This document shows positions 8,690 to 19,160 of a stretch of DNA of 24,641 nucleotides, in pieces (position 1 is the stretch's first letter; every line of letters begins with the position of its first letter). The DNA comes from Chromera velia (Eukaryota; Sar; Chromeraceae), in assembly GCA_018398765.1 (NCBI GenBank), contig JAHBMJ010005819.1, positions 37,501 through 62,141 on the forward strand, given 5' to 3'. The notes below the pieces were generated by a model that saw only the letters and a list, made by a program, of their open reading frames with translations, ran no database searches and was not told the DNA's origin. Position numbers and translations under genes: made by a program.

Positions 8690-11600
8690 TTACGCCGCTG
8701 GACTGGCTTGTGCAGTCGTGAAGTTCGGATCTCGTGTCGGCTCCTTCTGGTCGTGAATCTTCTGTTTCGCGACGGTCGATGCAACAATTCCAGCTGCAAT
8801 GCCACCGAGAAGACCGGGAGGCCCCAACAAAAGGGAACCGACAGCGGGCAAGGCAAAGCCAATCAGCGAACCTGCCGCGGCCTTCTTGATGGCCTTCTTG
8901 GGCGTCGTTTTCTTGTACGCAATCTCATATGCTGCGAAACATCCCTCCGAAACCACTCCCACACTCGCACCTGCCATCCCTTTCACGACCGTCGTCGCAA
9001 CGGCAGAGGACAATCCGCGTGCAACCAGAGGGGCCACGGTTCCTTCCGCTACTTCTCCGGCGATCGTGGTAGTCACTGCTGCCCCTGTGCAGCACCCGCC
9101 GAAAAACTCCCTGACCGCTCTCCATCTTTTTCGGAGAGCAGCTTGAACTGCCTCCGCTGCCTTCGCATTCACGGCAGAGATCGTTTGACCCTTAATGAAT
9201 TCCTGAATTTGCTCAAAGTCTCTCTTCAGATCCTTCTGCATCTTTGAGCCTGCGTACTGTGGTCGATAAGCAGTCGCTTTCACTGACCAAGCAACCAACG
9301 GAAGTCTCTGTCTAGAAGGGATTCCATTCATCAACTCAGCCTTGTAACTCTCGAACCCCCTTCTCTCCTGTTGCTCGTTGTCCGCTTCAAGATGGCGGTT
9401 GTAAACGAATCCCACTCGTCCTTTGAGAAGTGAATAACACTGGGTGAACATGTACCGCAGGATCCACTGTTTGCTCTCATTGCTGACGAAAAGGGCCACA
9501 GAAACCCCCAGGTCCATCATCCGAGACAGGAGAATGTCCACATCGGCTTGGCACGCAGGCTGCGCGTTAGTGTTGTTCAGGCCGGGTTGGTCCAACACGT
9601 AGTAGTTCACAGTATACTCCATTCCGTTGGAATCCTCTTCTCTTTCCTGCTTGTACCGAATCAGGTGGTAGTCCTTTGTGCAGTTGGCCTCCACCGACTT
9701 GGGAAGAACGGTGTTGCTGCCCTGCATCCGCAAGAATGACTCCAGCAGGGTCGTCTTGCCCATGCCTGTCAGTCCAACCACTGTCACAATCACATCCTGC
9801 AGGCCAAAGAGAATTCAAATTCAAATGAGGAAGGAATTCAAGGCGTGAAAGATTTGAAGATTTGGCGACACTAACAACAGACAGGGCGACGTACCGAGTG
9901 GACAGAAAGAAAGACTGACAGACAGACAGACAGACAGGCAGACAGACTACAGCAGACAGACAGACTATATCGTCTTTTCTTTCCCTTTTTCTTCAGACAG
10001 ACAGACACGCACACACACACACACACACACACGCACGCACGCACACGCACCCACACCCACACACACAGAGGCAGGCAGGCAGGCCGGCAGACAGACAGAC
10101 ACTCTTTCCCAGTCTTCTCTTCTCCCAGTCTCCTTTCATGTGCGCAACACGCAGGAGAAAGAGAGAAACCAGGCTACTCGTTTCTTTCTTTTTCCCTCTC
10201 TCAGACAGACCATATCGTCCTTTCTTTCCCTTTTCTCTTTCTTGCACACACTCAGACAGATAGGGCAACAGGCAGACAGACAGGCAGGCAGACAGAAAAG
10301 ACAAAGAGCGTTGAAAAAGAGGCCTTTGTGTTACGCTGCTAGGAGAGACAAACCTGCTGCTTTGCAGGAGAGTTTCTCTCCTCCAAGCTTTGAGCAAACG
10401 CATCCCTGTCCTCGATCAAGTACACAGTGTTCAACTGGACATCACACAAGTCACGTGGCACAGTTGGGGGCTTCGACATCAGAGTCCGCTGGTCTGTACA
10501 AGGGGTAGTCACTGGAGGCGGATCGCGCGCGGGAGGATCGTGAGGTTGAGGGGGTGTCGGACCCCTGACAGGCCGTGTGGCAGTGGCGGCATCCCGGGTG
10601 CTGTCGGTCCACCACATCCAGAGGCCCTTGGCTATGGAACCAGAGGCCGTCGGCCAGCGGCTAACGAGGGATTCTTGAAGTTCTCCTTGCCTCAGGCAGG
10701 CACGAATGCGCACGAGCTTGTGCGAATCACAGAGCGTCTTGATGACCTGCTGGAGATTCACCTTCCAGAAGATGTTGTACGCCAGACTCATAACGGCCTC
10801 ACAGCCCACGTTGCTGCCCCCCCCGACAGTCCAGAAACTCGAGGAAATCGGCTTTGTCAGCGTGTTGACAAGGTTCGGGGTCGAGTTGAGAACGCGGATG
10901 TTCTTGTTCACCAAGTCGTTGAATCTGCCTCCGAACGAGTTCACCAGGTGCTTCGCGGCATCGCGAAACAGCGGAGGAGTTCCCGGCGTGTCGATGCAGA
11001 TGGGTTGCACCTGAAATCAAGGATGCAATCAGAAAGTCAATTTTCAGCAATCGTGAACACATGCAGCTCAAAAGCTTACGGTGTTCTCGACGGTGCTTCG
11101 CTTACCTTGTACTGTTTCTTCATGTAACAGCTGAGTGCGAGCGCCTCTGCCACCGCAGCACCAAGAGAGTGTCCGACATAGACGAGTTCATGTTTGGAGG
11201 CATCATATCCGGACTCCAGAAGGCCCCTGTCACTCTCGGACTGGTAATCTGCGATGACCTCCTTGAACAAGCCACTGTCACACGCCACGTCCGCTAACAG
11301 CCGTGCGTCTTCAACGAACTGGTGGGCTTGATCAGTTCCACGAATGCCAACAACGAACCGAGTGCTTGGACACCCGCACGTTTCTGCACACTTGAAGATC
11401 CAGATTCCACCCTCGTCGAGAACGCGAACAAGCCTGAGAGAGTGGGAATCAAAAACGAGACGGCCGCTGAAGGATTCAGTGCAAAGATTTTGAGGATCCA
11501 AGTTGTTCACTTTTTGATACGTGATGTCTGCAATACTCGCAGCCTGCTCAAAGAGAAAGCCCATGTCCTTCTGACGGCATTCTGAATCGCCATCCCACTC

Positions 11601-11750
11601 GGCACCGTCTGTCACCCAATAGGCCCCCTGAAGGAGTCGATAGATGACGAACAACAGTGCTAGGAATGCCCCAGCCCCGAGAACAAACCACAGCATCTGT
11701 TGTGAAAAGAGGGGAAAGTCTAGATAATCGGCACCGAGGTTCAGAAACAT
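8690..11750 (-). CDS. Class 3 lipase fused to a P-loop GTPase
   Basis: Three exons, both junctions phase 0: 11750-11106, 11010-10354 and 9796-8690 (donor GTAAGC, acceptor TTTCAG; donor GTTTGT, acceptor CTGCAG). The product is 802 residues. A membrane segment is at about 19-40. The lipase core has VVGIRGTDQ and the nucleophile motif GHSLG (Ser195), then exon 2 CIDTPGTPP and STPNLVNTL. A Pro-rich linker spans about 360-410. Exon 3 begins the GTPase: P-loop GLTGMGKT (442-449) and G3 DQPG (503-506); G4 is degenerate (YNRHLEAD). The tail (about 665-720 and 737-777) is Gly/Ala-rich, hydrophobic and glycine-zipper-like. Class 3 lipases hydrolyse acylglycerols or phospholipids; substrate here is unknown. 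The start is uncertain: ATG 11750 is the first in frame, but a pyrimidine run ending CACAACAG just precedes ATG 11696. Domain calls are strong. Confidence 0.8.
9797..10353 (-). other. Intron 2 of the lipase-GTPase gene, packed with microsatellites
   Basis: 557 bases, GT-AG on the minus strand. It separates the lipase/linker exon from the exon that opens exactly at the GTPase domain, so the fusion point coincides with this intron. It contains CAGA, CA, CAGG and mixed tracts (+ strand). The branch region is not obvious. Confidence 0.65.
9912..10300. repeat. Microsatellite series (CAGA)n, (CA)n, (CAGG)n
   Basis: CAGA units at about 9913-9960, CA with CG interruptions at about 10003-10060, CAGG at about 10070-10085, then CAGA/CAGG again at about 10255-10300. 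All are within intron 2 of the lipase-GTPase gene. Open frames across them are artefacts. Confidence 0.9.
11011..11105 (-). other. Intron 1 of the lipase-GTPase gene
   Basis: 95 bases, with GTAAGC donor and TTGATTTCAG acceptor on the minus strand, phase 0. Removal joins QYK to VQPICIDTPG and keeps the lipase domain continuous. Confidence 0.75.
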
Positions 11751-12398
11751 ACACAACCTGATCAGTCCCTGTACGCTGCTTCGGAAAGGTCGCAATGCAG
11801 ACTGTGACTCATGAAGTGTGTGAAAGCATTAATTGAAAGAAGTCGTAAAACGCAACTCACGTGCACGCAGCCTGCAACAATTAAGGTGCAACAGCTAGTC
11901 TGGGGTTGAATCATGGCTGAATCAGCCGCGCACACGGAGTCCTGTTACTCTGCGGGAGGGGTGGGTCAAAAATGGTCAAAATACGGGCCCGGCCGCGGCC
12001 CTTGGTCCCCCCCGCCCCATGACAGCAGATGGACAAAAGACCGAACCCGCCCACGCTCGTCCAGCTGGCAGCCGATGGCAGCCGCGGGCAATTAATAACG
12101 GGTTTGGGTACGTGGGGTTTGGTTTGGGTTTGCATGTGTTGCATTCATGAAGGTCGACAGCTAGGTGTCGACAGTCGACTGAAGTGTCCCATAGTGCTGC
12201 ACATTGTCGGTGTCCGTTAATTGTCACACGCTCCCTGAGTCACACCAGCCGCCATAGGACGTCAGTTCCCACTGGATGGTTGACGACAACGATATGCATT
12301 CAACGATTCTTCCTGACTCTGCTTAGGTGCGCGAATTCGAGAAGCCGTGGACTGCTTCACCATCTCATTTGTGTACGTTGATATATACCAGCCTGTAA
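11751..12398. promoter_or_regulatory. Bidirectional promoter region between the lipase-GTPase and GTPase genes
   Basis: About 650 bases separate two head-to-head start codons. It holds a G/T-rich stretch of TTTGGG-like phrases (12105-12135) and three GTCGAC palindromes within 27 bases (12153-12158, 12167-12172, 12174-12179). An AT-rich TGATATATACCAG phrase lies shortly before the + strand ATG at 12399. Short open frames here look random. Part of the left side may be 5' UTR or an upstream exon of the lipase-GTPase gene. Shared regulation is inferred from arrangement only. Confidence 0.5.
12153..12179. promoter_or_regulatory. Three GTCGAC palindromes in 27 bp
   Basis: Copies at 12153-12158, 12167-12172 and 12174-12179. 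A 6-bp palindrome is expected about once per 4 kb, so three this close are unlikely by chance. The site lies between two divergent GTPase genes and could bind a dimeric factor. No factor is known to me. Confidence 0.4.
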
Positions 12399-13843
12399 AT
12401 GGACTTGAAAGACCAGAACTCACTGCGGTGGTTGCTTGCCTCTTACCAGCCAAATACGAAAGATGTGCGGAGGGATGTAGCCATATGGGTTGGCGTTACT
12501 GGGGCAGGGAAGAGCACGGCTGTCAGTGTACAGACGGGAGCAGACTTTCAGAGGGATGCTTTCGGGCATCTTGTCCGCTCTTCCTCCGTGCCGACCCCTG
12601 CCACAGCAAGGACGCTGCACTCGAGGACACTCCATCCGGCAACTTTTCCAGACCACACGGACCGTGATCTTCTCCATGTGGACACTGGGGGCTTCTTTGA
12701 CACTCGTGGCCCGCTCTTTGCTACGTGGACCGCAAATGCAGTTGCGGCCGCGGTTGCGTCGGCCCAGGTGCTGCAGGCAGTTGTTGTCACCATTGCCTAC
12801 ACTACCGGCTTTCCTCACTCCAGAGCTGACAGCCTCCTTGATAGTTGGGAGAACTTTGCCTTCCAGATGCAGTCGATCTTTCCGTCGTCTCTTGTTCCTT
12901 CAAAGTCCACTGTCTACTTCCTCTCCAAAGCTATCGATGCAGAGAACGTTGTGTCAGTTACCACAGATCGATTGAAAGAAGATGTCGCCAATTATTTGAC
13001 TTACGTGAAGAAGAAGATGAGGCAGTGTGGGGTACGGCTGCAGAGACAGTTTCCCTGTCGTGTTCCTGCGGCAATGGATTGTGCGGCTCGCAAGGCGCGG
13101 GGGGGCGTCCGAGAACACATTGAAGACGAATCCAGAGCAGATGAAGTCCACAGAGAGATCAAGAAAACCCTCAATGGAGTCGACACAGCCAGGGTGCCAC
13201 TGGATAATCCGGACATGATCGAGCTGCACAGACTCGAAAGCGCTCTGCGGGAAATGTGTCGATTCGGTGACTGTCTCCAGGAAGGCAGAGTGGTGCTAAG
13301 TGACCCCTTCACGTTTTCGACTCCAGACGGTTGTAGTCGACAGAGGATGAGGGTTGCTGAGCTCGTCAGGCAGTCAGAACCTCTTCACGGACCCTACCTG
13401 ACAGCTGCCATTGCACGGGGGGATGCCATTGAATTTCAAGACCTCCTCGCATTGGCCGCACAGGAGTACATTGATCCTCTCAAAGACCTGACTTCTTTGG
13501 CTGAAGGGCTGAAGAGGGTCGTCGCAGACAAAGCAGACCTCCTGCAACAGATTGACTCCAGCTGGGCGGCTGTGAAGGAAAATCGGCTGAGAGCCCTGAG
13601 AGGGGAACGAGAAAACGTGACAGCTGAGAAGGACAAGCTCAGGTATCAGATGAACCAGTTAAGGTCAGTGGAGTCGCGTAGCGTGAGGCACATCATAGTT
13701 CGGTCTTGCTTGGACAGGCGAGCACTGCACCCTGTTGGAAGACTTGAAAAAGACTGATCGAGGAATTCTATAGAACAATTGGAAGATGGGATCTTGCTGC
13801 GCTTCTTTGCGCCCCCTTTATTTTGCAGCTGTTCACTCCCTCC

Positions 13844-13880
<37 letters not shown>

Positions 13881-15131
13881 TGTGAATGTGTTGTGTGTAC
13901 ACATGCGAATAGAGTCAACGATGTCCCTGTCTCTCGCTGCTAATACACCGTCTGCCCCCGTTTGTCTATGTATCAGAAACTCGGAGAGAAAGAGGGTGAT
14001 CTCTGAGGAGAAGATCTGCAGAGTCAACTCCTGGTGGTTGTGGGCCTGGGGCAGGCCGGTTGTTCACGAGTTTTCCTTCGACAGAGACATTCCGATCTTC
14101 TCCTACGAATTCCTGAACAGAAAGCCGAACGGGGCCGCGGTGACTCACACGCCTACGTGGGAAAAAAGGCGGCAAAAAGTAACCATCACGCTTTCGTCCA
14201 AGTCGGAGATCGACGGTCCGACGACGGAATCATCCAGGTGATCGCTCTCGAGAAGGACACACAACTTGCGAAGGAGACTGTCCAGCGAGACATGGCAACT
14301 CTGGAACGTCTGGAGGGCCGGTTAAGAGAGTTGCAGAGTCGAATCACGGAGTTGGATGCAGCGGGAGATCAGAACTCCGTAAAGGGGGTTCTTGTAGCAG
14401 AATTGAAAGCACAGAAAGACAGGTTGGCGCTGAGATGCGCATGGTTCGAGGGAACTGAACAGCACGAGATTGAAGACTATCAGCGACAGAGAGCTCGGAG
14501 AGGTCTCGAGAGCTTTATTAAGATCATGCGGAGGGGCGGGCTTCTCTCGGCCGATCCGTCTGTCTTGAGGACGCTCAACGAATTCGAGTCCATCAGTCGG
14601 AAGGCCGACTTGGCACTTCGAGACCCGACTGGGAGCATGGAGACATTGGTGGGGACGTTCTCAATCAAGGAAGTGGGCGTTCAGAGAGACGTGGAGACAG
14701 AAACTCAGCTGTCAGCAAAAGTCGCCAATCAACTTCAAGGCCTGCGCTTATGTGCACTTTGGGGTTTGCAGAACGTTGCAAGCAGGATGCCTGATCTTGT
14801 TTCTTTCTGTTTTAACTTTGCAGCTTCTTCAATGGAGTTGCGCCCCCTTGAAAGCGGCGTCTTCCTCCTCGCTCTATCCTTTTTGATGTCCCTTGGGCTA
14901 CCTAAAAGTGTGTTCGGCCTTTTGATCTGTGTCTGTTTCCCTTTGGGTTGTGCATTGACAGTCAAGGGGGAAGTAGGAGAGAGTGGCAGGCTGTCGAATT
15001 ACATGAGAAGTGCGTACGCATTCCTTTCCAGGTTTCTGTTATTTCAGCGTTGTGAAAGCCTCGTCAATGAGGTTTGGCTAGTTCTTAGGTCTGCCAGAGT
15101 TGATTGTTACTCGACCGAAGAACGGGAGTAG
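12399..15131 (+). CDS. P-loop GTPase with coiled coil and C-terminal membrane segment
   Basis: Three exons: 12399-13663, 13977-14178 and 14238-15131, with phases 2 and 0 matching. The product is 786 residues. The P-loop is GVTGAGKST (32-40) and G3 is VDTGGFFDTRG (94-104), close to the DTPGxxDTRG of AIG1/TOC-like GTPases with Pro replaced by Gly. A canonical NKxD is absent; SKAID (175-179) may stand in. A charged helical region (about 365-425) precedes intron 1. Exon 2 gives a distinctive segment VVHEFSFDRDIPIFSYEFL. A coiled coil follows (about 492-581), and a hydrophobic stretch at about 696-730 could span or dip into a membrane. The 59-base second intron is short and less certain. A strong acceptor-like site (TTTAACTTTGCAG near 14822) warns that the C-terminal part may be spliced differently. 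The neighbour on the other strand is a lipase-GTPase. Confidence 0.75.
13664..13976 (+). other. Intron 1 of the + strand GTPase gene
   Basis: 313 bases from donor AAG/GTCAGT to acceptor TATCAG. A second phase-compatible acceptor (CTGCAG, about 14021-14026) would shorten exon 2. It contains a (GT)n tract. Confidence 0.5.
13847..13880. repeat. (GT)n microsatellite
   Basis: Near-perfect TG run of about 17 units within intron 1 of the + strand GTPase gene. Confidence 0.93.
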
Positions 15132-15929
15132 CTTCCTGGTTCATATTTGGAGAACACCCTCTGTCTAAAGGAGGTCCAACCCTGAAATTCGTTCACTACA
15201 GGATGTCCTTGTTAATTTGTTTTTCTACTAAGTTCAATTTGTTTTACAGAGTTAAACAATAGACTGTCAATAGTTTATGGTTTTATACTAAGAGTTTCCT
15301 GCTAATCGATCATGGATAATTCTAGAGATAATTGAATCATCATAATTTAAATACTAATTAAAATAAATTTATGCAGATATTGCATGCAGAGTAACTAGAG
15401 TTTGGTTTTTGCATAATCGACGTTAAGCTGGTCGTTAAACTATGGTGATGATAACATCATGATGATAATGATGTATAAGGTTAAAGCCGGTGAGCTGTAT
15501 AGGCTCTGGCCAACCTAGCATATCCTGCATAGATTCAATCTAGTAATAGTCATTAGGTAATTTAAGTTTAGCTAGGTTGAAAGCCTAATAAAGGGCGTAA
15601 ACTTGGACGTTCATTGTTTTTTGACCTGGTAATAATGCATATAAACCGGCCTTGATGTAAATACATATATTATCATATATGCCATATATATTGGGTTATA
15701 ATAAAAATTCTACTTCTTGACTAGGTAACAGTCTAGGTTATTAATGGATTAATTGATATCAAATTGTTATTATCAATCACATGGAGAAAAAAAAAGATTC
15801 TCTCCTACAAACAATCTATCAAAACCTACATCAAAACCTTTTAAACCCTCGACCTCGACCACCTATGAGCTCTCCATGTCTTCCCACGACCTTGCCTTTT
15901 CCGTTAGGAGCGGCTGATCGTCACTCCTT
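15132..15929. other. AT-rich island with decayed repeat sequence, no gene
   Basis: From about 15200 to 15780 the sequence is AT-rich with stops in all frames. It holds one TGCATGCA octamer (15381-15388) and several CCTAG/CTAGG phrases. From about 15838 the minus strand becomes protein-like again, with in-frame stops, and continues the retroelement-like relic beyond the MITE. No intact element is recognised. Confidence 0.4.
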
Positions 15930-16498
15930 CTATCCGAGTGCTACCGCTGCCGCTGCCCCTCCCTCAACACTCACTCTTCGCACCTCTCCCCTGGTGCCCC
16001 GCTAGGCGCCGGCTAAGGAAAAAAAAAAGAAAAAAAATAAATGATTTGGGGAGATCTTTTTTTTTTCTTTTTTTTTTTACTTTTCAACCCTGAACATGCA
16101 ACACTTAGCAACAGTTATGCAACACACAAACAACACTTGTACAATACTTAAACAACAGTTGTTTGACTGATACAGAAAAAAAAAAGAAAAAAAGTAAAGG
16201 GTTTTGGGAGATCTTTTTTGTTCTTTTCTCTAGCCGGCGCCTAGGTGCCCCGCAGGCACCCGCTGGCTACTCTATGGTGCGCTGCCTGCATTCTTACCTT
16301 CATGTATACGCACACCTGCCCATATGTTCTATCCCACTTCAGATTCACAAGATACGCTACCTTCTTTAGGAACATCTTGACGTCCTTTTCGGGGGCTCCA
16401 TCTATACTGCTGACGAGGAGCGTGAAATCGTATCCCTTATCCCTGCACGGCTCGGCATACTGCTCCTTTTTCCCCGTGGCTGACCGGGTAAGAACTTT
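15930..16498 (-). pseudogene. Retroelement-like coding relic split by MITE C
   Basis: The minus-strand frame from 16498 to 16241 encodes 85 residues with protein-like composition, including EQYAEPCRDKGYDFTLLVSS, EKDVKMFLKKVAYLVNLKW, TYGQVCVYMKVRM and a Cys-Leu-Arg-Gly end. Its stop codon (TAG) comes from the MITE terminal repeat. On the other side of the MITE the same frame resumes in the duplicated target bases and runs to a stop at 15932-15930, with further in-frame readable sequence and stops to about 15838. The xxSRxxxAxxRAxxxCLRG-like ending reminds me of algal retroelement proteins, but I cannot name the family. It is a dead fragment that served as the MITE insertion site. Confidence 0.45.
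15994..16252. mobile_element. hAT-like MITE C (243 bp) with perfect 8-bp target duplication
   Basis: The element is 16002-16244. Perfect 14-bp terminal inverted repeats: CTAGGCGCCGGCTA at 16002-16015 and its reverse complement at 16231-16244. Perfect 8-bp target duplications GTGCCCCG lie at 15994-16001 and 16245-16252. Inside each terminus is an A/G-rich tract and a TTGGGAGATCTTTTTT-like phrase in direct orientation (near 16046 and 16203). The centre has repeated CAACA/AACA units. The 8-bp duplication and CTAGG terminus match element B, suggesting the same transposase source. No coding capacity. Confidence 0.82.
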
Positions 16499-16829
16499 CT
16501 ACCAGTCAGCAAGGACTCACCCTGTGCATAGGAGGCGACCTGGATATTAACCACCCTTGTATTTAGGATTGCTTACCTCTGCTTTACCCAGAGTCCCCGC
16601 ACTGAGAAGTCCCCATAGAGGGCCGGTCGACCTGGTACCTCTCCCTCTGCCCTTGTCAATTAACTAGACAAGTAATTAATTATTATAAAAAAAAAATATT
16701 TTTTAATTATTATTATTAAATTAAATACTTTTAACTTTATTTTTGTATACTCGATCAGTATTGAATTAATCTTATGAAGTTGATAGAACAAGTGATAGAA
16801 GTCGCCTGGGTTTTTTAGATCATTTTGTG
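16499..16829. other. Repeat-like spacer with an AT-rich core, no gene
   Basis: 16640-16780 is almost pure A/T, with runs of A and TTATTATTATT. The flank at 16499-16640 may still belong to the decayed retroelement-like sequence. No coding feature is supported. Confidence 0.35.
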
Positions 16830-18425
16830 ACTCACGTACATGTACAGACGACTCGGATTGAGGAGTCTAACAAATCGATCGAGACTTATATGCACCACTG
16901 CAGGTATAACATACCGTGCCTCAGGCTGTCTGACCCTGTCACGATTCAGCTGGTCCGAGTCCCTTCTCTTACAGTCAACTGTCAACCTCCTAGTGTCGCT
17001 AGGATTTAGTCCGCATGCCGACCATCAACACCCCTTCATCGCCTGCCTTGGCACGCATGTAAGGCAGTCCCTATGCACCTTCGCAAACAGACACGCGCCC
17101 TCCTCGCTCGATCTGCATGACACCGTCGGCTGGCTGCCCGGTGATCTTTCCGATCGATCGATCGCATCATGCATGCAGCCATCGAGAGTCACCCGATCCA
17201 TGCATGCGTGTGGCAGAATTGAGGAGAAGTGGAACACAAGACAATGAAAGGATGCTCAAGTCAATGGATCGATCGCTTCACATAGAGGAACGACGACCGA
17301 AGGATAGCGCGTGGTCGAGTGAATGGGTGAATGGTACAGGATGGATGAATTGATGGTGTGAGTGCTAGTGTGAGTGCCTGGCTGTTTCTTATGCTGGCTC
17401 GATCTGTTCCCGCATGAAAGAAGAAAGGAAAAGCGAGCGAGCGGACAACAACGTGAGTCAGTCCAGTCTCAATTCCCGACTGACTGATCTGATGATTGGA
17501 TGGATGGATGGATTTATGAGGAAGAATCAAGGGAGGCAGTTTGATTGCCACCTCCCTGCGTCCCTCACTGATTCACTAGCTCACCCTTTTTCAAAGGTGA
17601 TCAAGTTCAATGAAGCATCTCTCGCTCTTCTAGCATTCTCTGTCTAGAGCAACGAAAAGAAAAGAAAAGAAGAAGAGTACAAGACGCGTTCGTTCCTTGG
17701 GAGTCTTTACGAGACGGAGCTTCTTGCATGCATTCAACGGACAGAAACAGAGTCACCCCGTCTATCTGCATGCTTTCATCCTTTCTCTCTGCCTTCTTTC
17801 CCTTCTTCAAATACGCAATACACACAGAAAGAACGAAAACTTACACAGACGTACAGAAAGAGAGAAAGAAAGGAACGATTGCAGAAAAACATGCACACCA
17901 TACAAGCGGGAGGGAGTCGAGGGACGCTGACACGCAATAACGGTCCATTGTTCCGACCTCTCTCTCTGTCTCTCCCCTCCCCCCCTTATCTGTCTCTGTA
18001 TGTGTGTGCCCTCCCCGTTTGCTCTCTTTCCTGATTGATCGATCACAAGCGGGGGGCAGTTCACGCACTCGAGAAAGAAAGAGCTACAACCAGACAGGCA
18101 GACGAACGTATTCCTTCTGGTCATTCGATTAGTGCCTCCTTTTGCTTCCAATTCTCCCTCGGTCCCTCTCTATTTCACTCGTTGATTTCATCAAGTGCTT
18201 CAATTTCTGCCTTGAGGTAAAGTGACGATACACAGGTACACACACATACACACACACCGAATGGACGGAGCACGCGGCTTTACAGATAGTGTTGGAATAG
18301 ATGTATTCCTTGGACGTATCGTTTTACCTCTTTCTTCCCGCCTTCTTTATTTCTCTATCGTGTTGCACGCTCTCGCTCAACGTTGGAGGCCTCTCTCTCA
18401 CACACACTGTCTGCCTGTCTGTCTG

Positions 18426-18494
<69 letters not shown>

Positions 18495-19160
18495 GTGTTC
18501 GTCTGCCTACCTGTCTATCCGTGTCTATCTGTTTTCAAGTCTGTCTGCGTGCGTGTCTGTCTGCTTGCCTGTCGCGCGCATCTCTCTCTTTTTCTTCCAT
18601 CCGTCTCTCACACCTCTCTCCTCTCTTTCCTCCGCAGTCCGCACTACGGAAAGAAGAGGAAGGAAGGGGCTCACGAGGCGGAAGGGAAAAAATCGAACGA
18701 ACGAAAAAAACTCCGCACAGCAAAGTGAAGAGGGGAGAGGAAAGAAGCACGCGAAGGGGGTTGCAAAAGAAAAGTAAAGGAAACTTATATGAGGAAGAAT
18801 GTGGGGTGCGTGGTGGATGGACGGACGTAAAGCTGTGGCGGCTGGATGTCTGGCCCAAGGGGAGGGGGGAGGGGAAGACTTACGATCCGGTTGGGGACGT
18901 CAAGAGACGGGGATGCATCGTCTGCCTGTGTTCTTATGTAGGTGTATGAGAACAAGAAAGAGACAGAGACAGAGAAACAGGTAGCGATTAGAAAGAAGAG
19001 AAAACGTCAAGAAACAGAAAAATAGACAGAAGGTCAGAAAGATAGACAGCGAGCGTTCACCCGATCTCCGTTGACTTTTTTTTAAATGCAGGGGGGCGGG
19101 TCGGTTATTCATGGGTGGGATGGGGTGGGTGTCGGGATGAAGGGGTAAAAAGGGCCTCAC
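16830..19160. other. Microsatellite-rich spacer, no confident gene
   Basis: Many overlapping open frames are explained by simple repeats: GATCGATC runs near 17150 and 17268, TGGA at about 17500, mixed CT/CTGT tracts at 18400-18600 and purine-rich sequence at 18640-19060. Two splice-like sites are noted. A pyrimidine tract ending CTTTCCTCCGCAG (about 18638) is followed by basic, low-complexity frames. A short ATG frame MKEERKSERADNN (17414) is followed by GTGAGT (17453). Neither can be built into a gene. Confidence 0.35.
18425..18500. repeat. (CT)n(CTGT)n microsatellite
   Basis: A CT run (about 18428-18458) continues into CTGT units (about 18467-18495). Flanking sequence to about 18600 is also pyrimidine-rich. 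Confidence 0.92.

Noticed and set aside
9871-10403. Cys/Val/Ser/Leu-rich minus-strand frames
   Set aside because: They are translations of CAGA and CA repeats in intron 2 of the lipase-GTPase gene.
12105-12135. TTTGGG-like phrases resembling interstitial telomere repeats
   Set aside because: Only a few irregular units and not a regular TTTAGGG array; more likely G/T-rich promoter sequence.
15140-15790. Possible third hAT element from a CCAACCCTGA phrase
   Set aside because: No matching inverted terminus or 8-bp duplication was found.
16245-16550. + strand 101-codon open frame
   Set aside because: Cys/Phe/Tyr/Ser-rich composition is the shadow of the better minus-strand relic.
16840-17247. 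+ strand 135-codon open frame
   Set aside because: No motifs, random composition, overlaps GATC and GCATGC repeats and lacks splice context.
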